Below, one piece after another: positions 1 to 5,514 of a stretch of 6,899 nt of DNA. Both the position numbers and the translations under genes were made by a program. Source of the stretch: Nitrospirota bacterium (GTDB taxonomy: Bacteria > Nitrospirota > Nitrospiria > Nitrospirales > UBA8639). The first letter of the stretch is position 1. The number at the start of each line of letters is the position of its first letter. The notes under the pieces were generated by a model. That model was not told the origin of the DNA. It saw only the letters and a program-made list of their open reading frames with translations, and ran no database searches. The stretch is taken from the NCBI GenBank assembly GCA_029865515.1, contig JAOUGQ010000153.1:1-6899 (forward strand), written 5' to 3'.

Positions 1-380
1 ATGCGCTTCGGACGTCGCATGTCATCCTGATAGGCTTCCAGGAGTTCCTGTTGGCTGGTTGACGAGTCTTTCGCGATGGAGGTTTTGAGAATGTCCAGGA
101 TCAGGGGTTCATCGCCGTCATAGATCAGATCGTTGCCGATAGGATCGAGCGTAAAGAATTCTCCTTCGTGGTGTGATAATTCATGAGTGTCCTTGAATCC
201 CAACCGTACCATCTTCTGATACTCCCGGGAATGCGGCTCAAAGTTGAAATCCCCTCCCAGCACTACCCCAACATACCGGCCTGTTTGCCTGAGTCTTTGT
301 AACGCGGCATCCAGGATGGCTAAGCCTTCTTTCCGTTTAGACACCGGCTCTGCAAACTTTAATTTGCCAAGTTTGTCAGG
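1..380 (-). pseudogene. Endonuclease/exonuclease/phosphatase-family protein, C-terminal part, N-terminus missing
   Basis: Read leftwards, an open frame of about 126 codons runs from a TAG at 381-383 to the window edge. It contains VGVVLGGDFNFEPHSREY followed by MVRLGFKDTHEL. The G-G-D-F-N-x-x-P-x-S motif with a following G-F-x-D is the typical second-half signature of the EEP metal-dependent phosphoesterase fold, where the D and N belong to the active site. Family members are normally 230-300 residues and begin with a conserved N-x-x-N/W-N strand and a catalytic glutamate; neither is present here. The first possible start is a GTG at 342-344, which still leaves only the C-terminal part. Its frame is closed exactly where the neighbouring outer-membrane gene also loses its N-terminus. 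The substrate cannot be inferred. The C-terminal end lies outside the window. The family call is fairly secure; the truncation is seen directly. Confidence 0.72.
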
Positions 381-447
381 CTACCCGCATAGCTGGTAGG
401 CAAGGCCGCAACATCCTCGTAGGGATGCTGAGTCTTGTGGAGATAAA

Positions 448-1218
448 GTGAAATCCATCAACGCCGGGCCCATCACCTTGAACGTGGATTTCGAAGTTGA
501 TTCGGTTGTCCTCGCCCCTGCGTTCGTATGGGTGAGCCCTTGGAAGATTCTTGGCGCACACTACGGGGCGCAAATTATCCCAACATTCGGAAATACTTCA
601 GTCCTGGCGGCTTTACGCACAGAGACAGATTTTGGCGTCGATACGGATGAGTCTCAATTCGGCGTTGGTGATTTGTACGTCAAACCGGTCTGGTTAGGCT
701 GGGATGGCGGGCACTACTCAGCCGCAGCCGGCTATGGCTTTTACGCGCCGATTGGCAAATACAATAATGGTGATCCGCACAACATCGGGTTGGGTTTCTG
801 GACACTCAAATTCCAATTGGCGACGGCATAGTATCCGTGGGAGGAACGGGGGACAGCCGTAATGCTGACGGGCACCTATGAGATCAATTCTCAATACGAG
901 GATGAGAATATCACCCCCCGCGACCGGTTTTCTCTTAACTGGGACATTAGCCAATACCTGCCCCTCAACGAAGCTAACTCGCTCATTTTAGAGGTTGGAG
1001 CCATGGGGTATTCCCAGTGGCAGGTGGAAAAAGACTCAGGGTCAGACGTGAACAAAAATTTTATCCCCAAAGATCAGGGTCATGCGGCCGGCGGACAAAT
1101 CGGTTTGGTGTGTGCTCCCTGGAAGGCGTTTGTCCAGTTTCATGGACTACAGGAATTTGGCGCTGAAGCCCGCTTCGAAGGTCAATATTTCACCTGGACC
1201 ATAGGAAAGGGGTTTTAA
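448..1218 (+). pseudogene. Outer-membrane beta-barrel protein (Phenol_MetA_deg / SphA-like), 5' truncated, with in-frame TAG
   Basis: The frame from the GTG at 448 to TAG at 829-831 and the frame from 832 to TAA at 1216-1218 are the same frame, so they form one gene with an internal stop. Diagnostic stretches are PWKILGAHYG, GVGDLYVKPVWLGW, a G-x-Y-x-P-I-G-K-Y strand, then after the stop YPWEERGTAV, TYEINSQYED, GYSQWQVEKDSGSDV and the terminal EFGAEARFEGQYFTW, all in the order expected for the family annotated as MetA-pathway phenol degradation or outer-membrane transporter. Relatives have Y or W where the TAG sits, so one substitution explains it. The protein should start with a signal peptide and a short glycine/proline-rich segment; none is found. 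The frame stays open back to a TAG at 397-399, and the family-like reading begins only around GDKV at 439-450. An internal ATG at 862 lacks a convincing ribosome binding site. Export and barrel assembly are therefore unlikely. Confidence 0.82.
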
Positions 1219-1372
1219 TTTAATATGACTTCTTAGGCAACAACGGCTGATGAGTGAACGTGTTGCGTGCTGAAAATGGAAAGCCCGTCCCTCCCCTGCC
1301 CATTCCAGAAAACGACGATCTTTCTTCCTCGCCTCTCCCGACATGGTCAATTAGGCATCCATCCTCATCGCC

Positions 1373-1460
1373 GTCATGCCCGACAGCTTTTATTTGGCAT
1401 CTATCTGACTGACTCTTCATTTCGGATGGATCCCCGCTAACCTCCCTTGGGGGGGATGAC
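1373..1460. repeat. Dispersed palindromic repeat, copy A (decayed)
   Basis: The block begins CGTCATGCCCGACAGC and contains ATGCC (1376-1380) pairing with GGCAT (1396-1400), then CATCTATCTG, and ends ATGGATCCCCGCTAAC (1426-1441) and GGGGGATGAC. The same order of elements recurs at 3499-3610: CGTCATTCCCGCC, ATTCTATCTG, ATGGATCCGCGCTAAC and GGGGATG. The 16-base end block differs by one base between copies. This is the style of short, non-coding, hairpin-forming intergenic repeats that spread through many environmental genomes. Confidence 0.6.
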
Positions 1461-1530
1461 AGAGTCCAGTTGTCATGCCCGCAACTGTGAACAGTTAAAC
1501 GTCGGCCTTCGCCAGTTCAGACAAACGGAT

Positions 1531-1562
1531 TGTCATCCTGAGACCACGGCGAAGAATCTTTG
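1531..1562. repeat. Decayed GTCATCCTGAG-type repeat fragment
   Basis: The phrase TGTCATCCTGAG followed by GGCGAAGAATCTTTG resembles the widespread intergenic repeat whose better preserved copy lies at 3371-3425. The partner arm that would form the inverted repeat is missing, so this is only a fragment. Confidence 0.4.
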
Positions 1563-1587
1563 CCCAGCTGGAGCAGCCACAGGGTTT

Positions 1588-1605
1588 ATGCACGTTAGTG
1601 TGCAT
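1588..1605. repeat. Perfect hairpin, 6-base stem and 6-base loop
   Basis: ATGCAC, loop GTTAGT, GTGCAT. The stem is perfect but is not followed by a T-run on either strand, so it is not a convincing terminator. It sits 90 bases upstream of the toxin-like gene; a role as an operator is possible but unsupported. Confidence 0.35.
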
Positions 1606-1695
1606 CGTCACCATTCCCACGCACTCGAAACCGTCATCCAATTATTTCAGGTACATGCTACCGACTGAGGGGAAAAAACCGTAGAATAGGCAACT

Positions 1696-2006
1696 GTGAA
1701 GATCATACGTGACTGTTTCGGGCCATCTGTAAGGCTAACTGATGAGCGTGTGGCTCCTATCCTCCAGCATCAGGAAATGGCTGGGATGGAAAGAGCGATT
1801 GAACGCGTTCTGACTACCCCCAATGAAATCCGCGTCTCTCGTTCCGATAAAACGGGGGGTTGCTCTACCGATTCTATTCGCAGACACGTGTGGGTGAGAA
1901 ATGGTTGTGTGTCGTGGTAAAGTATCAACCAGATGACGCCTTCGTGGTTATTGCGTATTTGACTGACCAACTCAAGCAAGAAGATACGATATGGCCGAAA
2001 AAGTAA
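1696..2006 (+). pseudogene. Toxin-like protein (DUF4258/BrnT-style small protein), frameshifted at a G run
   Basis: From a GTG at 1696 the frame reads VRLTDERVAPILQHQEM, then AIERVLTTPNEI and SRSDKT, and hits an artificial tail ending at TAA 1918-1920. From base 1860 the next frame continues the family pattern, LLYRFYSQTRVGEKWLCVVV, then KYQPDDAFVVIAYLTDQLK, ending at TAA 2004-2006. The switch lies in the G6 run at 1854-1859; adding one G restores a protein of about 103 residues. The pattern of an N-terminal helix pair, a P-x-x-I/V turn, an S-R-S-D strand and a C-terminal V-V-V-K...A-Y-L-T-D hairpin is that of small RelE/BrnT-fold proteins related to DUF4258, which I recall but cannot verify. 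It overlaps the next gene by 16 bases, as toxin-antitoxin partners often do. As it stands it should not give a functional product unless the G run slips. Confidence 0.6.
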
Positions 2007-2207
2007 AAGTATGGTTTGACGCGGAGGGGAATTTCCTGGAAGTTCAGTTCAAGGATGCGGCTGGCTTCATGCGTCCAAACCGCTCACGAGATCGTGGTGG
2101 AGCGGGTGGATGAGCAGGGACAGGTGCTGGGATTCAGCATTATTGGCGTGAGTCGTTTTCAGAATGACCACCCTTTGGAAGCCGAGCTTGTCTCCGGAAA
2201 AGAAAGA
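1991..2207 (+). pseudogene. DUF2283-like antitoxin-type small protein, frameshifted
   Basis: The ATG at 1991 opens MAEKVKVWFDAEGNFLEVQF, the characteristic beta-hairpin start of DUF2283, and stays open to TGA at 2111-2113. After the A3 run at 2077-2079 the +1 frame carries the rest, TAHEIVVERVDEQGQVLGFS then IIGVSRF, which matches the expected V-x-x-D-x-x-G-x-V-x-G-x-x-I-I core. Removing one A joins them into a protein of about 70 residues. The second frame does not stop at a family-like C-terminus and runs on to TGA at 2439-2441, so the true end is uncertain and a further lesion is possible; the end given here is where the similarity fades. DUF2283 proteins are often encoded next to DUF4258-type proteins, which supports the pair reading. 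Confidence 0.62.
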
Positions 2208-2305
2208 GGGCAAGGCTTTTCGCCACCCGAAACGAAAGCCCCGGCAATCATTCCCGGCACTTTTGCTTCCCCAGTAAGTAAAAGGGGTTGCTTACCTTTT
2301 TCTAT

Positions 2306-2321
2306 CTATAGACCTATAGAC
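2306..2321. repeat. Tandem direct repeat of CTATAGAC
   Basis: Two perfect adjacent copies of the 8-mer CTATAGAC occupy 2306-2313 and 2314-2321, directly at the apparent start of the transposase remnant. A chance slippage product is the simplest explanation. Confidence 0.5.
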
Positions 2322-2476
2322 TGCCTCGCGGTCTCGCTACAACCAGAGCCATCATTGCGCACCTGGCCCATCATATTCCCTCGAGCCGCAATCGGCGCGA
2401 GAGTATCTTTTTCAACCAACCCGATGGCTAACCGCATTTGAATGTGATAAAGGGCTATCTTATTCGTCACGCAGGT
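2321..2476 (+). pseudogene. REP-associated tyrosine (Y1 / IS200-like) transposase, N-terminal remnant
   Basis: In the frame of the TAA at 2429-2431 the DNA encodes LPRGLATTRAIIAHLAHHIP, then SSRNRRESIFFNQPDG, stop. RAYT-type transposases start M-P-R, have a H-H-x-x-x-R-G-N-R-R-E/Q-x-V/I-F-F segment and a D-D/D-Y next; the spacing here from HH to FF is identical. The HUH metal-binding pair is the HH at 2381-2386 region. The initiator appears to be CTG in place of ATG at 2321. The same frame beyond the stop, HLNVIKGYLIRHAG, still fits the helix that follows, so the TAA is a lesion, not the gene end. The remaining roughly 100 or more residues, including the catalytic tyrosine, are gone and the DUF4410 gene follows at once. 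The family call is by motif and is an inference; the stops are seen. Confidence 0.5.
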
Positions 2477-2499
2477 ACCAGGATTCATTCCATTAACAT

Positions 2500-2507
2500 A
2501 GGAGGTC
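2500..2507 (+). promoter_or_regulatory. Strong ribosome binding site of the DUF4410 gene
   Basis: AGGAGGTC lies 4 to 5 bases before the ATG at 2512, a near-perfect Shine-Dalgarno sequence that fixes this start. Confidence 0.85.
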
Positions 2508-2511
2508 CGTC

Positions 2512-3225
2512 ATGAAATCGTTTGCGCGTATCGCAGTATGTATGTTGGCCCTCGTGATGGCTGTCGGTTGCGCTTCGACCAAGGTGACCCAGCGCGATTC
2601 GAAGATCGGCACGGAAAAGGTTGCCAAGCCTGATCGCATCTATGTGTATCCTTTTGCGGCCACTCATGACGATATTCCAAGCTGGTCCACTGCAGCCAAC
2701 CGGTTTGCCCAAGCAAGCAAGCCACCCACGCCGGAGGAACTTGAGGTTGGTCGAAATATGGGCGAACTTGTGGCCAAGGAGCTGGTCACGAAGATTGAAG
2801 AAATGGGGCTTGTGGCATTGGAAGGTAGCCAGCAAAGTCTTCCGCAACCCAACGACCTGATGATTATTGGCTATTTTGGAGCAGTCGAAGAAGGGAGTAC
2901 TGCCAAACGCCTGACACTTGGATTCGGCTCCGGGAGCACAAAGTTAACGACCGCCGTAGAGGGCTACCAGATGACCAAGACCGGCCCGCGCCTCCTCGGA
3001 TCGGGCCAACTCGAATCCGGCGGGGGCAAAACCCCTGGTCTGATTCTTCCGGTAGCGGTTCTCGTGGCCACCGCCAACCCGATCGGCCTTGCTGTGATGG
3101 GAGGGGTAAAATTGGAAGGTGAGTTGTCAGGCAGGACCAAAATCGAGGGCTCGGCCAAACGAACGGCCGAGACTATCGCCGAAGAGCTCCAGAAAAAATT
3201 CAAAGAAGAGGGTTGGATTAAATAG
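2512..3225 (+). CDS. DUF4410 family lipoprotein
   Basis: An intact 237-residue protein. Residues 1-19 form a lipoprotein signal peptide and the lipobox V-G-C places the acylated cysteine at residue 20, followed by A-S, so sorting to the outer membrane or periplasmic face is expected. The mature part matches DUF4410: a DRIYVYPFA strand near residue 42, a conserved helix ELVAKELVTKIEEMGL around 84-101, the N-D-L-M-I-I-G-Y-F strand, and the diagnostic K-R-L-T-L-G-F-G-S-G segment around 132-142. A glycine-rich hydrophobic stretch near 170-190 and a charged helix that ends EELQKKFKEEGWIK close the protein. The molecular function of the family is unknown; it is usually found as a lone or envelope-associated gene. 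Base composition looks like the rest of the window. The gene stands alone on the plus strand between a transposase remnant and a repeat cluster. Confidence 0.9.
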   Translation: MKSFARIAVCMLALVMAVGCASTKVTQRDSKIGTEKVAKPDRIYVYPFAATHDDIPSWSTAANRFAQASKPPTPEELEVGRNMGELVAKELVTKIEEMGLVALEGSQQSLPQPNDLMIIGYFGAVEEGSTAKRLTLGFGSGSTKLTTAVEGYQMTKTGPRLLGSGQLESGGGKTPGLILPVAVLVATANPIGLAVMGGVKLEGELSGRTKIEGSAKRTAETIAEELQKKFKEEGWIK

Positions 3226-3341
3226 AGTAGAATCCCGATCCAGTGCCGGGAGGAAAGGCTGCGTGGCAGTGCGACTCCTGGCCCAATCGAGATCTACAAA
3301 CTAAGATGCAGCATCCATCCAGTTACTTGGAGGAACCGGAT

Positions 3342-3355
3342 GTGCCGGCAGGCAC
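3342..3355. repeat. Short perfect hairpin
   Basis: GTGCC, loop GGCA, GGCAC. It lies 117 bases after the DUF4410 stop. There is no T-run, so I do not call it a terminator. Confidence 0.3.
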
Positions 3356-3370
3356 CTTCAAATAGACTGC

Positions 3371-3425
3371 CATCCTGAGCCCCTTCGACTGCGCTGAGAG
3401 CAGGCTTGCCGAAGGGATCAGGATG
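3371..3425. repeat. Long imperfect inverted repeat (CATCCTGAG...CAGGATG type)
   Basis: The left arm CATCCTGAGCCCCTTCG (3371-3387) pairs with CGAAGGGATCAGGATG (3410-3425), leaving a 22-base loop; the arms differ by one missing base and one mismatch. This is a recurring type of dispersed intergenic repeat that folds into a long stem. A decayed relative is at 1531-1562. Confidence 0.8.
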
Positions 3426-3437
3426 ACAATTATCTAT

Positions 3438-3453
3438 CGGGGATCTATCCCCG
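3438..3453. repeat. Hairpin CGGGGA-TCTA-TCCCCG
   Basis: A perfect 6-base GC-rich stem with a 4-base loop. It sits between the long inverted repeat and the tandem 27-base units and probably belongs to the same repeat cluster. Confidence 0.55.
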
Positions 3454-3461
3454 GTGCGGTG

Positions 3462-3527
3462 ATTCCCGCCAGGTGTTATCGGGAATCTCTTTTTCTCGTC
3501 ATTCCCGCCATTGGTTATCGGGATTCT
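3462..3527. repeat. Two tandem copies of a 27-base palindromic unit
   Basis: Copies at 3462-3488 and 3501-3527, 39 bases apart start to start, agree at 23 of 27 positions. Each unit is itself an inverted repeat: ATTCCCG, 11 bases, CGGGAAT in the first copy (perfect 7-base stem) and ATTCCCG...CGGGATT in the second. The second copy is preceded by CGTC and is followed by TATCTG as in the repeat at 1373-1410. Confidence 0.75.
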
Positions 3528-3584
3528 ATCTGGGATTTCGTTTCAGATAGATACCTGCCACAGACACGCAGGTATGACAAGGAG

Positions 3585-3610
3585 ATGGATCCGCGCTAAC
3601 AACGGGGATG
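3585..3610. repeat. Dispersed repeat end block, second copy
   Basis: ATGGATCCGCGCTAAC at 3585-3600 followed by GGGGATG matches 1426-1441 and the GGGGGATGAC after it, with one mismatch in the 16-base block. With 3499-3530 it forms copy B of the element whose copy A is at 1373-1460. Confidence 0.65.
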
Positions 3611-3736
3611 TCGAAAGATTATTTTTCATCATTCCTATAAGCTAGAAATACCCACATGGTTCTCTCTTCTCCTGACGTTATTCTTGGTTCATCTTCACCA
3701 GTCATCAACAGATTTTCATTTGACTAAAAGGAATGG

Positions 3737-4588
3737 TTGTTGGCCTCTCGAAGAACACTCAAACGCTGGTTGATGGCGGGAATGATCCTGGCTTTCCTGT
3801 CGAGTCCTATGGCCCATGCTGAGGAAATCAAAAAACTGGCTAAGGAGGTACAAAACCCTGTCTCCGATCTTGTGCGGGGGGGGGTTACCAATGGGACGCT
3901 TTTCGGAGCAGGTGCCAATGACCATCTTTTAAATGTCTTTAATCTTGAGGCTTCCACCACAAGAAGATTTGGCAACTGGGCCCTCCTCAACCGACTTACG
4001 ATTCCCCTCCCTTACGTGCCGGCCAGTGCCATAGAGGATAAAACAGGAAGTATGGCCGGATTAGGAGATATTGAGTATACGGGGTTTTTAGCCCGTGACG
4101 AATCCAAACGACTATTCAAATTAATTGGTGGCATTGGCCCGACCTTTGTTTTGAATACGGCCACCGATGATCGGCTGGGACTGGGGAAATGGAGTGTGGG
4201 TCCCACTGTGGCGTTCGTCAGCATCCCGGAATCCTGGGTGGTGGGTGCGGTCGTCAGAAATCTTTGGTCGTTTGCGGGCGATAATCACCGTCCCGACGTC
4301 AACCTGTTTTTGGTCCAACCTTTCGTGAGTTACAATTTCTCCAATGGCTGGTACCTGACCTCGACTCCGGTAATCACCGCGAACTGGAAGGCGGAGGACA
4401 AGCGGAATCGTTGGTCGGTACCTATTGGAGGCGGATTCGGCAAGGTCATGTTTCGTGGAGAAAAACGGCCAATCAATATCAACCTCCAGGGATTTTACTT
4501 CCTGGAAAAAACGGATGTGGCACCAGACTGGACATTACAGCTCCAGTTTGAAATCCTGTTTCCTGCTAAACCTGATACGGCCGACTAA
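3737..4588 (+). CDS. Outer-membrane beta-barrel protein, transporter/'neuromedin U'-annotated family
   Basis: An intact frame of 283 codons. Residues 1-28 form a Sec signal peptide: a basic start with RRTLKR, a hydrophobic core MILAFLSS, and an A-H-A cleavage site before EE. The mature N-terminus begins KKLAKEVQNPVSDLV, and the hallmark phrases are GLGDIEYTGFL, GGIGPTF, LGLGKWSVGPT, RNLWSFAGD, QPFVSYNFSNGWYLTSTPVI, VPIGGGFG and the final LQLQFEILFP, alternating strand patterns of a barrel. Relatives are labelled transporter or neuromedin U; no substrate is known. The start is unclear: TTG codons occur at 3737 and 3740 and ATG only at 3773. AAAAGGA at 3726-3732 is better spaced for 3740, and starting at 3773 would lose the basic region. 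An ATG at 3733 is out of frame. A run of nine G (3876-3884) codes for R-G-G near residue 47 and could slip. Confidence 0.85.
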   Translation: MLASRRTLKRWLMAGMILAFLSSPMAHAEEIKKLAKEVQNPVSDLVRGGVTNGTLFGAGANDHLLNVFNLEASTTRRFGNWALLNRLTIPLPYVPASAIEDKTGSMAGLGDIEYTGFLARDESKRLFKLIGGIGPTFVLNTATDDRLGLGKWSVGPTVAFVSIPESWVVGAVVRNLWSFAGDNHRPDVNLFLVQPFVSYNFSNGWYLTSTPVITANWKAEDKRNRWSVPIGGGFGKVMFRGEKRPININLQGFYFLEKTDVAPDWTLQLQFEILFPAKPDTAD

Positions 4589-4636
4589 AGGCACTTCACC
4601 TTAAGGCCATATTGCATGTTTTGAGAAGAGCAAAGC

Positions 4637-4816
4637 ATGAGTGAAATTATTCATTTCAATCAAATCTATGAATCAGGTCTGACACCAATCGTCCACGCGG
4701 ACAGCCCCCAAGCTTCACAATGCCCAGTAGAACTCGAAAGAATTTTTCACAACTTGACTCTCAAGAATAAACTTACCAGCTCTCCTTTTTCCTTGAAGGC
4801 CATTCAGTGCACTTAG
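4637..4816 (+). CDS. Possible small hypothetical protein, 59 residues
   Basis: ATG at 4637 opens MSEIIHFNQIYESGL and stays in frame to TAG at 4814-4816. GAGAAGAG about 8 bases upstream is a weak ribosome binding site. The product has no signal peptide, no membrane segment and two cysteines (residues 29 and 58); I do not recognise it. It lies 48 bases behind the barrel gene on the same strand and could be co-transcribed. Coding bias is not distinctive and a 71-codon frame on the opposite strand overlaps it, so it may be noise or a decayed remnant. Confidence 0.33.
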   Translation: MSEIIHFNQIYESGLTPIVHADSPQASQCPVELERIFHNLTLKNKLTSSPFSLKAIQCT

Positions 4817-4897
4817 ATGGTGATTCAACATTGAGTGGATTTTGCGTTTTGCGGCATAGGTACTTTCAGAACACCACCCTACCAGATGATTATCAGG

Positions 4898-4962
4898 GGA
4901 GGGCAAAACGCATCCCTCCTTTGAAAGCACGGTTGGTGGAGGATGGGATATCCGGCATCCTC
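4898..4962. repeat. Two hairpins between convergent genes
   Basis: The first is GGAGGG (4898-4903), 10-base loop, CCCTCC (4914-4919), followed by TTT on the plus strand. The second is GAGGATG (4939-4945), then a loop that contains the palindrome GGATATCC, then CATCCTC (4956-4962). They lie between the plus-strand barrel region and the end of the minus-strand lipoprotein and could help to end transcription from either side, but neither has a proper T-run. Confidence 0.4.
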
Positions 4963-4996
4963 TTAAGCTGCAAAGGAGACTTTGGGTCCAGCGGGT

Positions 4997-5281
4997 TCAA
5001 TCGACATACTCAAGTCTCCATCCCTTACTTTCCAAGCATTGCTCCCTCATCATCTCCCCTGCGCCTCTTTCGAAACGTTTTTGTCTGCTGGTGACGATGA
5101 CTTCGTCGTCCGGGCCTATGGTCCTGATGTTATCCCGACCAAAATGAACATTCTCCCGATTACAAAGAGTCATCGCCGCTTGCAAGTCCGCCTCTGTGGC
5201 CCCAGGCTTCACCCACTGCGATGTAGGACCACAGGCGGACAGCAGCAGCGCAAATATCCCGAACCATACCAGCATTTTCAT
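4997..5281 (-). CDS. Small lipoprotein of unknown function, 94 residues
   Basis: The product begins MKMLVWFGIFALLLSACGPT: a short basic start, a hydrophobic core and the lipobox L-S-A-C with the acylated cysteine at residue 17. The residue after it is G, not D, compatible with outer-membrane sorting. The mature part has W-V-K-P-G-A-T-E-A-D-L-Q-A-A near residues 23-36, which resembles the W-x-K-x-G-x-T...D motif of other small envelope lipoproteins, and cysteines at 40 and 82 that could form a disulfide; it ends CLESKGWRLEYVD. The start at 5281 is chosen because GGAAGG lies a few bases upstream and the signal peptide begins there; the same frame is open much further upstream, but that part codes for the remnant of another protein. 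Function unknown. Confidence 0.8.
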   Translation of the reverse strand: MKMLVWFGIFALLLSACGPTSQWVKPGATEADLQAAMTLCNRENVHFGRDNIRTIGPDDEVIVTSRQKRFERGAGEMMREQCLESKGWRLEYVD

Positions 5282-5514
5282 CTTTTCCTTCCACAAGTAA
5301 AGTGTGAGTAGAGGTATAGTGTCAGACTTGGCTAACTTGATTAACCTACTTCTTAGTTTTTTTAGGTATTGAGGTAGAAAGTCTACCAAAAAGGAAAGCC
5401 TCACCCTTTTCGAACATTGCACACCCTTGCGAGCATGAAAGTGGACAGAATGAGAACCAGATTTTTTTCCGGTTGCCGCAACATCACAAGTGGCCAAGCA
5501 GATTTTCGTCACTC
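5282..5514. other. Upstream region of the small lipoprotein gene
   Basis: No gene seen. It contains a perfect hairpin at 5373-5387 and AT-rich sequence that should hold the leftward promoter of the lipoprotein gene. CACTATACC on the minus strand near 5315-5323 could be a -10 box, but no good -35 partner is visible. Confidence 0.4.
5373..5387. promoter_or_regulatory. Short perfect inverted repeat upstream of the lipoprotein gene
   Basis: GGTAGA, AAG, TCTACC forms a dyad about 92 bases upstream of the lipoprotein start. Its size and position fit an operator half-site pair, but a chance dyad is equally possible. Confidence 0.3.

Larger units (their letters stand above)
1219..1695. other. Gene-free stretch with degenerate dispersed repeats
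   Basis: No open frame here has a recognisable protein signature or a good ribosome binding site. The stretch contains pieces of dispersed repeats also seen around 3371-3603, a run of seven G at 1449-1455, a phrase TGTCATCCTGAG at 1531-1542 followed by a decayed GAAGAATCTTTG, and a perfect short hairpin at 1588-1605. It separates the broken barrel gene from the broken toxin-like gene. Confidence 0.6.
3226..3736. other. Gene-free stretch holding a cluster of palindromic repeats
   Basis: No open frame of interest. From left to right it holds a hairpin at 3342-3355, a long imperfect inverted repeat at 3371-3425, a hairpin at 3438-3453, two tandem copies of a 27-base unit at 3462-3488 and 3501-3527, and an end block at 3585-3600 shared with 1426-1441. 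The last 130 bases are AT-rich and must hold the promoter of the downstream barrel gene, but no box pair stood out clearly. None of the hairpins carries a clear T-run, so termination of the DUF4410 transcript is not explained. Confidence 0.6.

Noticed and set aside
376..573. 65-codon minus-strand frame that could be the missing N-terminus of the EEP protein
   Set aside because: It lies in a different frame, overlaps the conserved barrel coding sequence and has no EEP N-terminal motif.
1588..1605. Rho-independent terminator
   Set aside because: The stem is perfect but no T-run follows on either strand.
1447..1668. 73-codon plus-strand frame in the repeat region
   Set aside because: It is made of repeat sequence and has a poor ribosome binding site and no recognisable pattern.
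2512..2847. Long minus-strand frames opposite the DUF4410 gene
   Set aside because: They are shadows of a well-supported plus-strand gene; no ribosome binding site or family pattern.
3462..3527. CRISPR array
   Set aside because: Only two repeat copies with a 12-base gap, each palindromic and imperfectly matched; no leader or cas genes.
3600..3736. A sigma-70 promoter for the barrel gene near CCTATAAGCT
   Set aside because: A TATAAG-like -10 box is visible around 3637-3642, but no acceptable -35 element lies at the right distance, so I did not list it.
4807..5094. 95-codon plus-strand frame
   Set aside because: It overlaps the hairpins and the 3' end of the small lipoprotein gene, starts at GTG without a ribosome binding site and has an unconvincing composition.
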